This document shows, piece after piece, positions 1-8,457 of a DNA stretch of 16,912 bases. Below the pieces are notes generated by a model that saw only the letters and a program-made list of their open reading frames with translations, was not told the DNA's origin and did no database searches. The stretch lies in NCBI GenBank assembly GCA_030618505.1, contig JAUXDF010000021.1, positions 1 to 16,912 of the forward strand, in the 5' to 3' direction. The stretch's first letter is position 1. Every line of letters begins with the position of its first letter. The position numbers were made by a program, and so were the translations under genes. This DNA comes from Spongiibacteraceae bacterium. Lineage in GTDB: Bacteria; Pseudomonadota; Gammaproteobacteria; Pseudomonadales; PIVM01.

Positions 1-848
1 AGCAGGCGTGATATATTGCTCGCTCCGATCTCATCCAGCCCGTATTTTGCTTTGATGTTTTTCCAATCCTGGCCAGGTGCCTGCTTAAGTAAAACCAGTT
101 GTTTTTTTAATGCCTTATAGCTATTTTTATATTGTTTGTTTGCCAGGCGAAGGTTGTCCCTATCCTGCTTTATCGCTTTCTTTAATTGTTTTAGCTTTTT
201 CTTACGTTGCTCAAAATCCTGAACTGACTTAATTTTACCTTTGGTAATAGCATCTATTTCTTTCTCATAATTCTTAACTTTTTTCTTGTTAGGCAGAGAT
301 TTTATACTGGCTTTTATCTTTGTTTTCTCTTGATCATAAAGACTATCCCACTCGTCTTTTCGCTGTTCGACCAGTAGTGGTTCGCGCTTTAGTATTTCCT
401 CAGCGCTGGGAAGCTCAACAGAAATATCGGCAAACATACCGCTCTCTTTTTCTGCAGATTCTTTTTCTTGTGGTTTAGATTTTTTTACCAATAATCCGGA
501 ACTGGCGCGTTTTCCATTAAGTAACAGACCCTCAATTTTAAGATCATCAATAATAAACTGCCCCATCAACAGTTTGATAAAATCAACATGGGCATCAGCG
601 GCATCAAACTCAAACAGATTGCTCATCGCATTTTCAGGGTCGGCCACTGATAACTCTCGCAGACTAAAACCAAAAGGAGCAAGATTTAAGGCAACAGCGG
701 AAAGCTCAACTTTTGCGCCCACCATATCACTGCCATAATTCTCTATACCCCTCTTAATCAAGGGCGCTGCTAGCATCCACCAAAAAACGACCACCACTGC
801 CAACAACACCACAAAACTGATAAGACCAGACCAACGAATCATCTTCAT
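1..848 (-). CDS. TIGR03545 family protein, N-terminal part (cut by window edge)
   Basis: The frame stays open from the ATG at 848 to the window edge, about 282 codons, and the C-terminal half is missing. The N-terminus (about residues 4-26) is one hydrophobic segment rich in Leu and Val, so the protein is probably inner-membrane anchored with a periplasmic body. Residues from about 130 onward are strongly Lys/Glu/Gln-rich with heptad-like spacing, suggesting coiled coil. The assignment rests on this architecture and on pairing with the TIGR03546 gene directly upstream; the two families are known to be neighbours and neither has an established function. The start ATG shares one base with the stop of the upstream gene (TAATG), which points to translational coupling. 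A function cannot be given. Confidence 0.75.
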   Translation of the reverse strand, partial: MKMIRWSGLISFVVLLAVVVVFWWMLAAPLIKRGIENYGSDMVGAKVELSAVALNLAPFGFSLRELSVADPENAMSNLFEFDAADAHVDFIKLLMGQFIIDDLKIEGLLLNGKRASSGLLVKKSKPQEKESAEKESGMFADISVELPSAEEILKREPLLVEQRKDEWDSLYDQEKTKIKASIKSLPNKKKVKNYEKEIDAITKGKIKSVQDFEQRKKKLKQLKKAIKQDRDNLRLANKQYKNSYKALKKQLVLLKQAPGQDWKNIKAKYGLDEIGASNISRL

Positions 849-1369
849 TATTTTAATACTCCCTGATCCGTCAGCGATTGATAAACTTCATAGAACTTGC
901 TGGCTTTTATCCATTTTGCCAAACGACTTTTTTCTATCCAGCTCATCACGTTTTCACGGTACTTTATAATCAACAGCCGGAAACTAAAATACAGCGGAAC
1001 AGCCAAAATAAGGGAGACCAGTAAACTACCCAATGTCAGCGTGTGATTAAAGTGCAGCAGGCGCCAGAAATCAGACTGATACAAGCCAGTCCAAAAGGAT
1101 TTTAACTCGGCATTATTCAACAATGATTCGCCCATCAAGATAAAGGTCGAATCAAAGAGATAGGCAAGTCCGGAGAACACCCCGAAGGCGAGAATAAAGG
1201 CGGATAAATTGATCCGCAGTACACAGACTAACAGCAGCAGCAAAAGATTATGGGCTGACCAGAGGGGGGTAAAGCCCAGTATCATGCCGAGTATAAAAGC
1301 CAGGCTTATCTGGGCAGGGTTGGAGTCAGAATTCAGTGCTTTCAGTAGTTTGGCAAGTTGTTGCAGCAT
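848..1369 (-). CDS. TIGR03546 family small membrane protein
   Basis: This 173-residue protein has hydrophobic stretches at about residues 21-55 (including FILGMILGFTPLWSAHNLLL) and about 108-135, so it is probably an integral inner-membrane protein with two to four helices. The Gly-Pro-containing first segment is typical of TIGR03546/DUF2062-like proteins, which are about this length and lie next to TIGR03545 genes. The stop codon overlaps the TIGR03545 start by one base. An AGGA about 6 nt before the ATG is a usable ribosome binding site. The gene follows nhaA by 109 nt on the same strand and may be cotranscribed. The role is unknown; the pairing suggests the two products act together in the envelope. 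Confidence 0.8.
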   Translation of the reverse strand: MLQQLAKLLKALNSDSNPAQISLAFILGMILGFTPLWSAHNLLLLLLVCVLRINLSAFILAFGVFSGLAYLFDSTFILMGESLLNNAELKSFWTGLYQSDFWRLLHFNHTLTLGSLLVSLILAVPLYFSFRLLIIKYRENVMSWIEKSRLAKWIKASKFYEVYQSLTDQGVLK

Positions 1370-1478
1370 ATCAACATCCTGTAAGGTTAACTATTTTGGC
1401 CTATCGCTTGGCATCAAAAGTTTAGTCCTGTTTGGCAGATATTGCTACACGCCTCGCAGAGCCTAGCCAAGAAATGCT

Positions 1479-2867
1479 CTAAAGATCTTTATTCGGGTTT
1501 GTTGTATTTTCTGTGGTATTTTTCTCCGCTGTAAAATACAACCAGAGATAACCTGAAATACCGGCCAGCAGGGAGGCAAACAATATACCGGTTTTTGCCA
1601 TTAACAGATCTTCTGGATAATGAGCAAAACCCAGCTCAGCCACAAAAATAGACATGGTAAAACCAATCCCCCCCATTAAACCAACACCAACAATATGTTT
1701 GAAATTTAGGCCCTCCGGCAGTGTGGTCATTCCCAGCTTAACCGCCAGCCAGGAAAACCCGGCAATACCAATTAATTTACCTAGCACTAACCCCAATCCA
1801 ATACCCAGGGCAATAGGATGGGTCACTGTACTGCCAAAGCTGGACCAGTCGATGGGAATGCCGGCGTTAGCCAGGGAAAAAATCGGGATGACAATATAAG
1901 CCGATGGCAGGTGCAGTTTTCGCTCTAAAACCTGAGCGGGTGCCTGCACCATTCGCGCACCATCCTCCAGAGCTTGCACCCGATAGCGCAGCTCTTCATT
2001 TTTAATAATATTCTCTTCGTTTTGATAGGCACGATGTATCTTCCCCACCATATCTTTGATCTGCGACAGGAAGCGTGCTGGATCATACTTAGGCTGCATG
2101 GGAATTGTAAATGCCAGTAAAATACCGGCCAGGGTCGCATGTATGCCACTTTTTAGCATGGCCAGCCATAATAGCAAACCTAGCAAATTATAAGGTAAGG
2201 TTCGGCGTACGCCACCACGATTTAATGATACCAACAATACCAATACCACTACTGCCGTCACCAGCGCGGTAATATTTATTTCCTCGGTATAAAATAGCGC
2301 GATCACCATGACCGCACCCAGATCATCAACGATTGCCAGTGCCACCAAAAAAACCAGCAAATTTTTGGGTACACGACTGCCCAGCAAAGCCAGGGTTCCC
2401 AAAGCAAAGGCTATATCTGTGGCCATCGGTACGCCCCAGCCGTTAAAGGCATGGCCTTCAGGGTTGATACCGATATAGATAAGCGCCGGGATCAACATGC
2501 CGCCTATCGCAGCAATAATCGGCAAGATAGCCTGCTTGGGGTCGGCCAGCTCGCCAACCAATACTTCTCGTTTGAGCTCCAGGCCAACAACGAAAAAAAA
2601 CATCGTCATCAGGCCGTCATTAATCCAATGGTGCACCGACTTCGATAGTGCAAAACCTTCCACGCCAATGCTTAAAGGCATTTGCAAAAAATGGTGGTAT
2701 GCTCCTTGCCACTGACTGTTAGCCAGATACAGCGCAACAATTGCACACAGCATCAATAAAACACCACTGGTGGTCTGGCGATGAATAAATATATCAAAGG
2801 GCGTCAGAACACGCTCAAAGGCCTTTTCCCAGGGGGCTATATATTCTTTTCCTGACAGTTTTTTCAT
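1479..2867 (-). CDS. nhaA: Na+/H+ antiporter NhaA
   Basis: An inner-membrane secondary transporter that expels Na+ (or Li+) in exchange for protons, serving sodium and pH homeostasis. All NhaA hallmarks are visible: ATDIAFALG with Asp151 (E. coli Asp133), IVDDLGAV with Asp181-Asp182 (E. coli Asp163-164), Lys364 in GLVLGKLIGI (E. coli Lys300) and the C-terminal GGIGFTMSIFVAELGF block. At 462 residues it is longer than E. coli NhaA (388). The extra length is a cytoplasmic N-terminal extension of about 20 residues, a charged loop at about 258-318 and a hydrophilic Asn/Thr-rich tail from about 449. No good Shine-Dalgarno precedes the ATG, and there is no other Met nearby. It lies 85 nt downstream of the export operon and 109 nt upstream of the TIGR03546 gene, all on one strand. 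Confidence 0.97.
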   Translation of the reverse strand: MKKLSGKEYIAPWEKAFERVLTPFDIFIHRQTTSGVLLMLCAIVALYLANSQWQGAYHHFLQMPLSIGVEGFALSKSVHHWINDGLMTMFFFVVGLELKREVLVGELADPKQAILPIIAAIGGMLIPALIYIGINPEGHAFNGWGVPMATDIAFALGTLALLGSRVPKNLLVFLVALAIVDDLGAVMVIALFYTEEINITALVTAVVVLVLLVSLNRGGVRRTLPYNLLGLLLWLAMLKSGIHATLAGILLAFTIPMQPKYDPARFLSQIKDMVGKIHRAYQNEENIIKNEELRYRVQALEDGARMVQAPAQVLERKLHLPSAYIVIPIFSLANAGIPIDWSSFGSTVTHPIALGIGLGLVLGKLIGIAGFSWLAVKLGMTTLPEGLNFKHIVGVGLMGGIGFTMSIFVAELGFAHYPEDLLMAKTGILFASLLAGISGYLWLYFTAEKNTTENTTNPNKDL

Positions 2868-2903
2868 AACAGGCTTTTAGTACTCTTTCAGTAATATTTC
2901 TAT

Positions 2904-2925
2904 TTTTTTAACGCTGTTTAAAAAA
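2904..2925. other. AT-only inverted repeat between the outer-membrane gene and nhaA
   Basis: TTTTTTAA at 2904-2911 is the reverse complement of TTAAAAAA at 2918-2925, with a 6-nt loop. The stem has no G:C pairs, so it is a poor terminator. It could be an UP-element-like or promoter-proximal A/T tract for nhaA. A smaller GC-containing palindrome, CCCTAAAAGGG at 2951-2961, overlaps the stop of the preceding gene. Confidence 0.3.
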
Positions 2926-2952
2926 GGCCATGAAGCTGTACACGAGTAGGCC

Positions 2953-3777
2953 CTAAAAGGGAGACCCCCACACCAAACGCCAGATTCTGATATTATCCTC
3001 ATCTCGATAGCCAATACCAATTTGATCCATACCCCAGAAATATTTTTCCCCTAGCATCACAGACTTTAAGGTAATTCCCAGCTCTACACTACTATTCACC
3101 TTTTCAACTCGGTTGTTTTCATCCGCAAATCTAATTGGCCTAATATAACTCGCCACAAAACCATAGACTGTCCAGCGCATGTCAGCCACTGAAAGCGATG
3201 GATGCCAGGGAAGGCTGATATCCAAGCCCGTCTGTAGAGTGGCAAAATCATCATGTTTTTCGGTACTAAGCAGGTGATGGGCTGCATACCAGATTTTATT
3301 CGACCACAAATGTTGCTCATCTATCCATGCTAGTTGATATTCTGCTGTAAGACCTGTTGAATAAATAATAATATCCTCCTTGCTGGAGAAGTTTTTACTC
3401 AAGCCAAAATCGATATAAGGTATTAGGGTCCAGTGCAAACTGGGGTGATACTGCCTTTCCAGCCCAGGCACAAAGGAAAGCGTACCCACCTCCTCGGGAA
3501 GTTCAATGACTCCAATCTCATCAAAGCCAAAATTAAAAAAACCGACAGTCACCGGCAGGCGCCAGCTTATTATATTGTCTGTCGGCTGATCCGGTGTGTA
3601 GGAGAAAGGTATTTTGAAAACCGTTACCGCACCACCCGAGGTTTGGTAAAACCCTGTACCGAGATAATTAGCAAAGGCGTAGTTAACAGGATCTATTTCC
3701 TCAGCTTTCGCCAAGGTACTAGCAGACAGTATAACGAGCACAAATATAGCTTGCCTGAAAATGCTGTACTGTCGCAC
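2953..3777 (-). CDS. Secreted outer-membrane beta-barrel-like protein of the RND operon
   Basis: 274 residues starting with GTG, with a clear signal peptide (about 1-25, cleavage after AKA) and a mature part full of alternating aromatic/polar strands (WRLPVTVGFFNFG, YFWGMDQIGIGY, IRIWRLVWGSPF). It ends in Phe, the usual last residue of outer-membrane barrels. The layout resembles the 'solitary outer membrane autotransporter barrel' (Omp_AT) proteins, but that assignment is from memory. It begins 5 nt after the RND pump stop, with GGAG inside the end of the pump gene as ribosome binding site, so it is the last gene of the export operon. It is far shorter than a TolC/OprM-type channel and shows no coiled-coil tunnel, so it is unlikely to be the classical outer-membrane exit duct. 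Family call moderate, localisation fairly firm. Confidence 0.7.
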   Translation of the reverse strand: MRQYSIFRQAIFVLVILSASTLAKAEEIDPVNYAFANYLGTGFYQTSGGAVTVFKIPFSYTPDQPTDNIISWRLPVTVGFFNFGFDEIGVIELPEEVGTLSFVPGLERQYHPSLHWTLIPYIDFGLSKNFSSKEDIIIYSTGLTAEYQLAWIDEQHLWSNKIWYAAHHLLSTEKHDDFATLQTGLDISLPWHPSLSVADMRWTVYGFVASYIRPIRFADENNRVEKVNSSVELGITLKSVMLGEKYFWGMDQIGIGYRDEDNIRIWRLVWGSPF

Positions 3778-3782
3778 TAGCG

Positions 3783-6700
3783 CTAACTCTCCTCTGCATC
3801 CAATATCTGTTTACTGCCTGAAAAATATTGTTTGATATCCTCTAGCATCACATAAAGACAGGGAATCAATATCAGCGTAATAACGGTTGCAAATATAATC
3901 CCAAAACCTAAAGATACCGCCATCGGAATAACAAATTGTGCCTGCACACTGCTCTCAAGCAACATCGGCAAGATACCAAAAAAAGTGGTCAATGAAGTAA
4001 GTAATATCGCCCGAAAACGCTGGCTCCCAGCCCCTACTACCGCCTCGTAAACAGACTCGCCGCGTTGCCTGGCTCGGTTAATAAAATCAACCATAATCAG
4101 GCTGTCATTTACGACTACACCACTTAAAGCAATAATACCAAACATCGACATCATACTGATTGCCATGTCCATTATCATATGACCAATCACCGCACCAATG
4201 ATACCAAAGGGGATGACACTCATGATAATTAATGGCTGCAGGTAGGAGCGTAATGGAATAGCGAGCAAAGCAAAAATTCCAAATATAGATAGGGCAAACC
4301 CCCTCTTCAGACTATCCATCATTTTCTTGTTTTCCAACGAGCTGCCTTCCAGCTTGTAGGTTACATCAGGATATTCGGCCAGAAGCTCAGGAAGAAACGT
4401 CTCAGTAATTTCATCCACCAAGTTGTCCGGTTCAATATGTGCCTTATCTGCACGGGCACTAACCTGAATGGCATTTTCACCGTTGATACGAGTAGTGCGG
4501 GTATAACCCGGTTTAGTCTCCAGGGTGGCGACAGAACTAATGGGAATTTCTTCGTTATTGATAGTACGAATAAACATATTTTCCAGATCCGCCACAGTAC
4601 GCCGGTCTTCCATCGGATAGCGAACCATTACTTTCACCTCATCCGTGCCCCTTTGAATACGCTGGGCTTCTGCGCCGTAAAAAGCTTCCCGTACCTGACG
4701 GCCCAGATCTATCTGCGAGATACCCAGCGCTTCGGCACTGGGTTTTATTTGCAAATGAATTTCATCCGTTTTATTACTGGCATCAGTATGCACATCAAAA
4801 ACACCCGCATAACTTCGCAGCTGATCACTGAGCATCTCAGCGGCGGCCTCTAACTGATGCTGATCATGGCTGAGCAGACTAAAGGCTATATCAGGGCCGG
4901 CATCCTCCTGCGCTGCAGAAAAGGACAGCCGCTTGGCACCAGGGATCTCCCCCACTTCTTCTCGCCATAGCTTAACTATCTCAAACGAGCTTATTTCTCG
5001 CTGCTCTTGTTTGGTCATTTCCAGCATAAAAAATCCCAACCGGCCATCTTTTCCCCAGAGAAAAAGGTGTTCGATAAAACCCTGTTTATTGCCACTGGAT
5101 TTTTTATAGCGCTGCTCAACCCGATAGATAGCATCTGACATTTTTTGTATTGCTGCGCGGGTTTGTTGCTCCGAGCTACCCCTGACCATAGCAACATTCG
5201 CCTTAAGAAAATCTGTTGCCGCATCAGGGAACATGACTACTCGAGCTTTGCCACCGCCAATCAATCCGGCGGTAATGATTAATGCCGAGATAAAACAAGC
5301 TAAGGTGGTATAACGATTGGCAATTGCTTTACTTAAAAAGGGTTTGTAATAATTATTTAAAAAATTATACAGTTTTTGATTACAACGTTTCTGCAGGCGA
5401 TCCTGCCAATCACTGTGAATCCAGCGAAAAGGTCCGGTGTGCATACGCGCCAAGTGGGCGGGCAGCACCCACTTGGATTCGATCAAGGAGAAAATCAGGC
5501 AAAACAGTACCACGTAACCTACCGCTGCAGGAAAATTTTCCCATACGCCATCTACAAATAATGTCGGCAAAAAAGCACAAATAGTAGTTAACACACCAAA
5601 GGTGGCAGGCACAGCAACACGCTTAGCGCCTCTGATTACTTCATCGAGATTATGACCGTATCGTTTGGCCTGGCTATGCACACTCTCACCAATAATTATA
5701 GCGTCATCAACCACAATCCCCAGCACCAAAATAAAACCAAACAGGCTGATCATATTAATGCTGATCCCAAAAGGGGCGAGTGGCATCAGAGCAAGCGCTC
5801 CTAGAAAACTAATGGGTAATCCCATCATCACCCAAAAAGCAATTTTCAGCTCCATAAACAAACCCAGGATAATGAACACCAACAAGGCACCTAAAGCAAG
5901 ATTTTTTAACATCATCGTCAAGCGACTTTGCAGATAGAAAGTGGCATCCGCCCAATCTGCCAGATAAACACCCTGGGGCAAGCGGGGGCGTTTTTTTACA
6001 ATATATTGTTTTACTTTATCGGCTATTTTAATAATATTTTGATTGCCCATCGCAGATACTGCCAGACCCACACTGGCGGTATTATCAAACAATGCAAAAC
6101 TATCCCGCTCGACAAAACCGTCGTTAATACTGGCGATATCACCTAATGTTAAACGTGTACCATCGGGATAACTGAGCAGTACAACCTGCTCAAAATCCTG
6201 CTGACGATAAGCCTGGCCTTTGATGCGCAACATAATATCGCCATTTTCGGTGCGGATCGAACCTCCGGGCAAATCAATAGAGGAGGCTCTGATTGCCATC
6301 GCTACCCGATTCAGGGTAAGACCATATTTATGTAAACTCAGCTCATCCACTTCTACCGTAACTTCATAATCGCGAGCCCCCCACACCTCAACAATGGAAA
6401 TATCGGGGTCGGCTAGAAGCTCCTGTTTTATTTCCTCAGCCAGTATTTTTGCACCAAGCTCATTAATATCGCCGTATATCTGCAATTGAATCGCTTGATA
6501 ACTTACTTCGATTTTTTTTATTCTGGGTTTTTCGGCCTCTACAGGAAAACTACTGATGGCATCTATTGCCATCTTAACTTCATCCAGCACTTCGGAAAGC
6601 TCGTGCTGATCGTGTATTTTTATATTAACGATACCAACTGACTCGATAGCGGTAGATTTAATGCGCTTGATCGCATCAATATCCTTAATCGCTTCTTCAA

Positions 6701-6923
6701 TTTTCAGCGTGATGCCCTGCTTAACCTCCCCCGGTGCAGCTCCCGGATAAACCATAGATACATTAATGGCATTGCTGGCAAACTCTGGGATCAATTCTTT
6801 TTTTATTGTTAAGGCCGAATTAATACCCAGCAGTATAATCAACAGCATCAACAGGTTGGCGGCAACATGATTTTGTGCAAACCAGGCAATAACACCCTTT
6901 TCCTTAGTAGTATCACTATTCAC
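3783..6923 (-). CDS. RND efflux transporter permease (AcrB/HAE1-like)
   Basis: A 1046-residue inner-membrane proton-driven exporter, the usual length for AcrB-type pumps. The first helix is at about 20-38, followed by a large periplasmic domain, then the helix block from about 337. GIVVDDAIIIGES carries Asp406-Asp407, matching the proton-relay Asp pair of AcrB helix 4. The second half repeats the fold, with a second large loop and VVVNDSLIMVDFINRARQRG around Asn939-Asp940. The start is GTG and overlaps the stop of the membrane fusion protein by 4 nt, so the two are translationally coupled. The substrate cannot be read from the sequence. The acidic helix-4 pair separates it from transporters that are not proton-driven, but not drug pumps from other HAE-1 exporters. 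Confidence 0.95.
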   Translation of the reverse strand: MNSDTTKEKGVIAWFAQNHVAANLLMLLIILLGINSALTIKKELIPEFASNAINVSMVYPGAAPGEVKQGITLKIEEAIKDIDAIKRIKSTAIESVGIVNIKIHDQHELSEVLDEVKMAIDAISSFPVEAEKPRIKKIEVSYQAIQLQIYGDINELGAKILAEEIKQELLADPDISIVEVWGARDYEVTVEVDELSLHKYGLTLNRVAMAIRASSIDLPGGSIRTENGDIMLRIKGQAYRQQDFEQVVLLSYPDGTRLTLGDIASINDGFVERDSFALFDNTASVGLAVSAMGNQNIIKIADKVKQYIVKKRPRLPQGVYLADWADATFYLQSRLTMMLKNLALGALLVFIILGLFMELKIAFWVMMGLPISFLGALALMPLAPFGISINMISLFGFILVLGIVVDDAIIIGESVHSQAKRYGHNLDEVIRGAKRVAVPATFGVLTTICAFLPTLFVDGVWENFPAAVGYVVLFCLIFSLIESKWVLPAHLARMHTGPFRWIHSDWQDRLQKRCNQKLYNFLNNYYKPFLSKAIANRYTTLACFISALIITAGLIGGGKARVVMFPDAATDFLKANVAMVRGSSEQQTRAAIQKMSDAIYRVEQRYKKSSGNKQGFIEHLFLWGKDGRLGFFMLEMTKQEQREISSFEIVKLWREEVGEIPGAKRLSFSAAQEDAGPDIAFSLLSHDQHQLEAAAEMLSDQLRSYAGVFDVHTDASNKTDEIHLQIKPSAEALGISQIDLGRQVREAFYGAEAQRIQRGTDEVKVMVRYPMEDRRTVADLENMFIRTINNEEIPISSVATLETKPGYTRTTRINGENAIQVSARADKAHIEPDNLVDEITETFLPELLAEYPDVTYKLEGSSLENKKMMDSLKRGFALSIFGIFALLAIPLRSYLQPLIIMSVIPFGIIGAVIGHMIMDMAISMMSMFGIIALSGVVVNDSLIMVDFINRARQRGESVYEAVVGAGSQRFRAILLTSLTTFFGILPMLLESSVQAQFVIPMAVSLGFGIIFATVITLILIPCLYVMLEDIKQYFSGSKQILDAEES

Positions 6924-8131
6924 GAGGCGGGTTGCTCCTCGCGCTTCTGAACCCTTGAGGAGGCAATCCTGACTTTAGTACCCGGCAACACCGCACCGAG
7001 TGAAGTCAGACAAACCTTATCTCCCGACTCAAGTCCACTGCTCACGTAAATTAGCTCCCCACCTGTGCGTAGAATTTTTACCTTACGCTCTTCCAGTTGA
7101 TTGTCACTACCAATCACCCAGAGCTTATTGCCTGTACGCAGTATATGGCGGGGAAGTTTAACCAGATTTTTCATCAAACGACCTTCAATTTCTGCTGCTA
7201 CAAAGGTACCGATTCTCAAGGGTTTAAAGTCCGCTTCAGATGAAGCACGGCGAATACCATAAGGGTCTTCCGCTTGGGCAACAACAAACAGCACTCGGCT
7301 ACGCTCATCTAATACCCCTTCGGTACGCACAAGTCTCGCATGCCATTCACTTTTTTGGTCATCAACCTGACTGCTCAACAAAACCTTGGGATAACCGTGC
7401 TCGGCTGTCTTATTAAAGGCATCCGGCAAATGCAGGTAAGGTAATTTATTTTCAGCCAGCGCCAGACGAATCTCAGCCCTATCTATGGCAAAGGTGACCC
7501 CAAGGTCTACGCTGGCATTTACATATTGACCAATATCCACGCGCTTTTCACGCACCAAACCATCATAGGGGGCTCTAATAATAGTGCGTTGAAGGTCGTT
7601 CCGGGCTCTTTCAAGATCAGCCAATGCCGATGCCAGATTCGCTTCGGCATCAACAAGCTGAGGCTGACGTAAAGCTAATGCTTTTGCCTCATTACTCACC
7701 TTGCGGGCATTGCTTCGCTTAAGCCAGTCCTGCTTGGCTACATGGCCACGCCCCTTTTCCTGAGCTAAGCCACTACGCGCTGCAGCCACCGCCGCCTCGG
7801 CTCGCTTCACCTGGGAGCGATAATTACGATCATCAATACGTAACAGCAGCTCACCTTTTAGAAAAAACCCACCCGCCAGAAATACCGGCGCAACCTCAAT
7901 CACCTGGCCGGAAACTTCAGCAATTAAGGTGGTTTCAGTGCGCGGCACAACCATCCCCTGGGCTCGCACGGTAACCTGCAAGTCTTGCTTAACAACCTCA
8001 AGTATATCAACCAATAAAGGCTTCTTCTCCAGTGGAACCTGCTCTGCTTCTGGGCGAGAAATAATCAACAACAGGGCTATTAACAATGATAGAGAAGTGA
8101 TACTAAGAGGTAAAACAACTTTCGATCTCAT
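6920..8131 (-). CDS. RND efflux periplasmic adaptor (membrane fusion protein)
   Basis: 403 residues. An N-terminal hydrophobic anchor (about 7-25) has no lipobox Cys, so it is probably a membrane-anchored rather than lipidated adaptor. A beta-barrel/lipoyl-like segment follows at about 55-105 (LIAEVSGQVIEVAP, LLLRIDDRNY), then an Ala/Glu/Arg-rich coiled-coil hairpin at about 105-185, the returning lipoyl half (TIIRAPYDGLVREKRVDIGQ) and the beta-barrel and membrane-proximal domains. This is the HlyD/AcrA order. It is the first gene of the operon and is coupled to the pump by a 4-nt overlap. No convincing Shine-Dalgarno is present before the ATG. A promoter-like sequence about 24 nt upstream suggests a short leader. 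Its role is to join the pump to the outer envelope; the substrate is unknown. Confidence 0.95.
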   Translation of the reverse strand: MRSKVVLPLSITSLSLLIALLLIISRPEAEQVPLEKKPLLVDILEVVKQDLQVTVRAQGMVVPRTETTLIAEVSGQVIEVAPVFLAGGFFLKGELLLRIDDRNYRSQVKRAEAAVAAARSGLAQEKGRGHVAKQDWLKRSNARKVSNEAKALALRQPQLVDAEANLASALADLERARNDLQRTIIRAPYDGLVREKRVDIGQYVNASVDLGVTFAIDRAEIRLALAENKLPYLHLPDAFNKTAEHGYPKVLLSSQVDDQKSEWHARLVRTEGVLDERSRVLFVVAQAEDPYGIRRASSEADFKPLRIGTFVAAEIEGRLMKNLVKLPRHILRTGNKLWVIGSDNQLEERKVKILRTGGELIYVSSGLESGDKVCLTSLGAVLPGTKVRIASSRVQKREEQPAS

Positions 8132-8154
8132 AGGGTTTATTTACTTATTCCATT

Positions 8155-8184
8155 ATTATCGACGTTTCCACAATACAATGTTAA
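8155..8184 (-). promoter_or_regulatory. Probable sigma-70-type promoter of the export operon
   Basis: On the minus strand TTAACA (8184-8179) and GATAAT (8160-8155) each match the consensus hexamers at five of six positions, with an 18-nt spacer. Transcription would begin near 8148, leaving a leader of about 17 nt before the adaptor start at 8131. The call is by eye only. Confidence 0.55.
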
Positions 8185-8229
8185 TAATAGCAACGATCAC
8201 TTAGCCTTGTATTGGTCTAAACGGCATCA

Positions 8230-8257
8230 TGGCGTATAAAATGGCAAAAATACGCCA
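8230..8257. promoter_or_regulatory. Inverted repeat upstream of the export operon, candidate operator
   Basis: TGGCGTAT (8230-8237) and ATACGCCA (8250-8257) are perfect 8-bp inverted arms around a 12-nt spacer. The site is about 45 nt upstream of the proposed -35 of the export operon. No T-run follows on either strand, so it does not look like a terminator, and a dimeric regulator site is more plausible. The half-site is repeated at 8324-8330. Confidence 0.5.
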
Positions 8258-8281
8258 ATTGTAAACATTGCTTCGCTTTTT

Positions 8282-8339
8282 CACCTGTACGACCCTAAGG
8301 TTCTTGCCGATAGTGTGACATCAGGTGTATTTTGCCATT
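8282..8339. repeat. Second copy of the half-site and flanking inverted repeat
   Basis: GGTGTATTTTGCCATT at 8324-8339 matches the reverse complement of 8240-8256 except for one C/T change and one missing T, making an imperfect 16-17 nt inverted pair across about 67 nt. Within the same stretch CACCTG (8282-8287) and CAGGTG (8322-8327) are also inverted. The arrangement lies midway between the divergent export operon and the usp gene and could serve both. Confidence 0.4.
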
Positions 8340-8457
8340 AAGCCTGTATTTCTCAACTATTATTAAAATAGGTTTTACTTGTTTGATTTTGCATATGGCA
8401 CCGGTACGGTTTTGCCAGTTCAGCACTAAGATATCAATTTGTTTAAAAGGCCCCCTT

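Noticed and set aside
4437..4853. 138-codon plus-strand frame opposite the RND pump gene
   Set aside because: It is antisense to a strongly conserved coding region, and the peptide has no recognisable features.
8332..8457. Upstream extension of the universal stress protein from a TTG at 8332
   Set aside because: The added residues are not Usp-like, and the ATG at 8458 has its own ribosome binding site and begins the conserved first strand.
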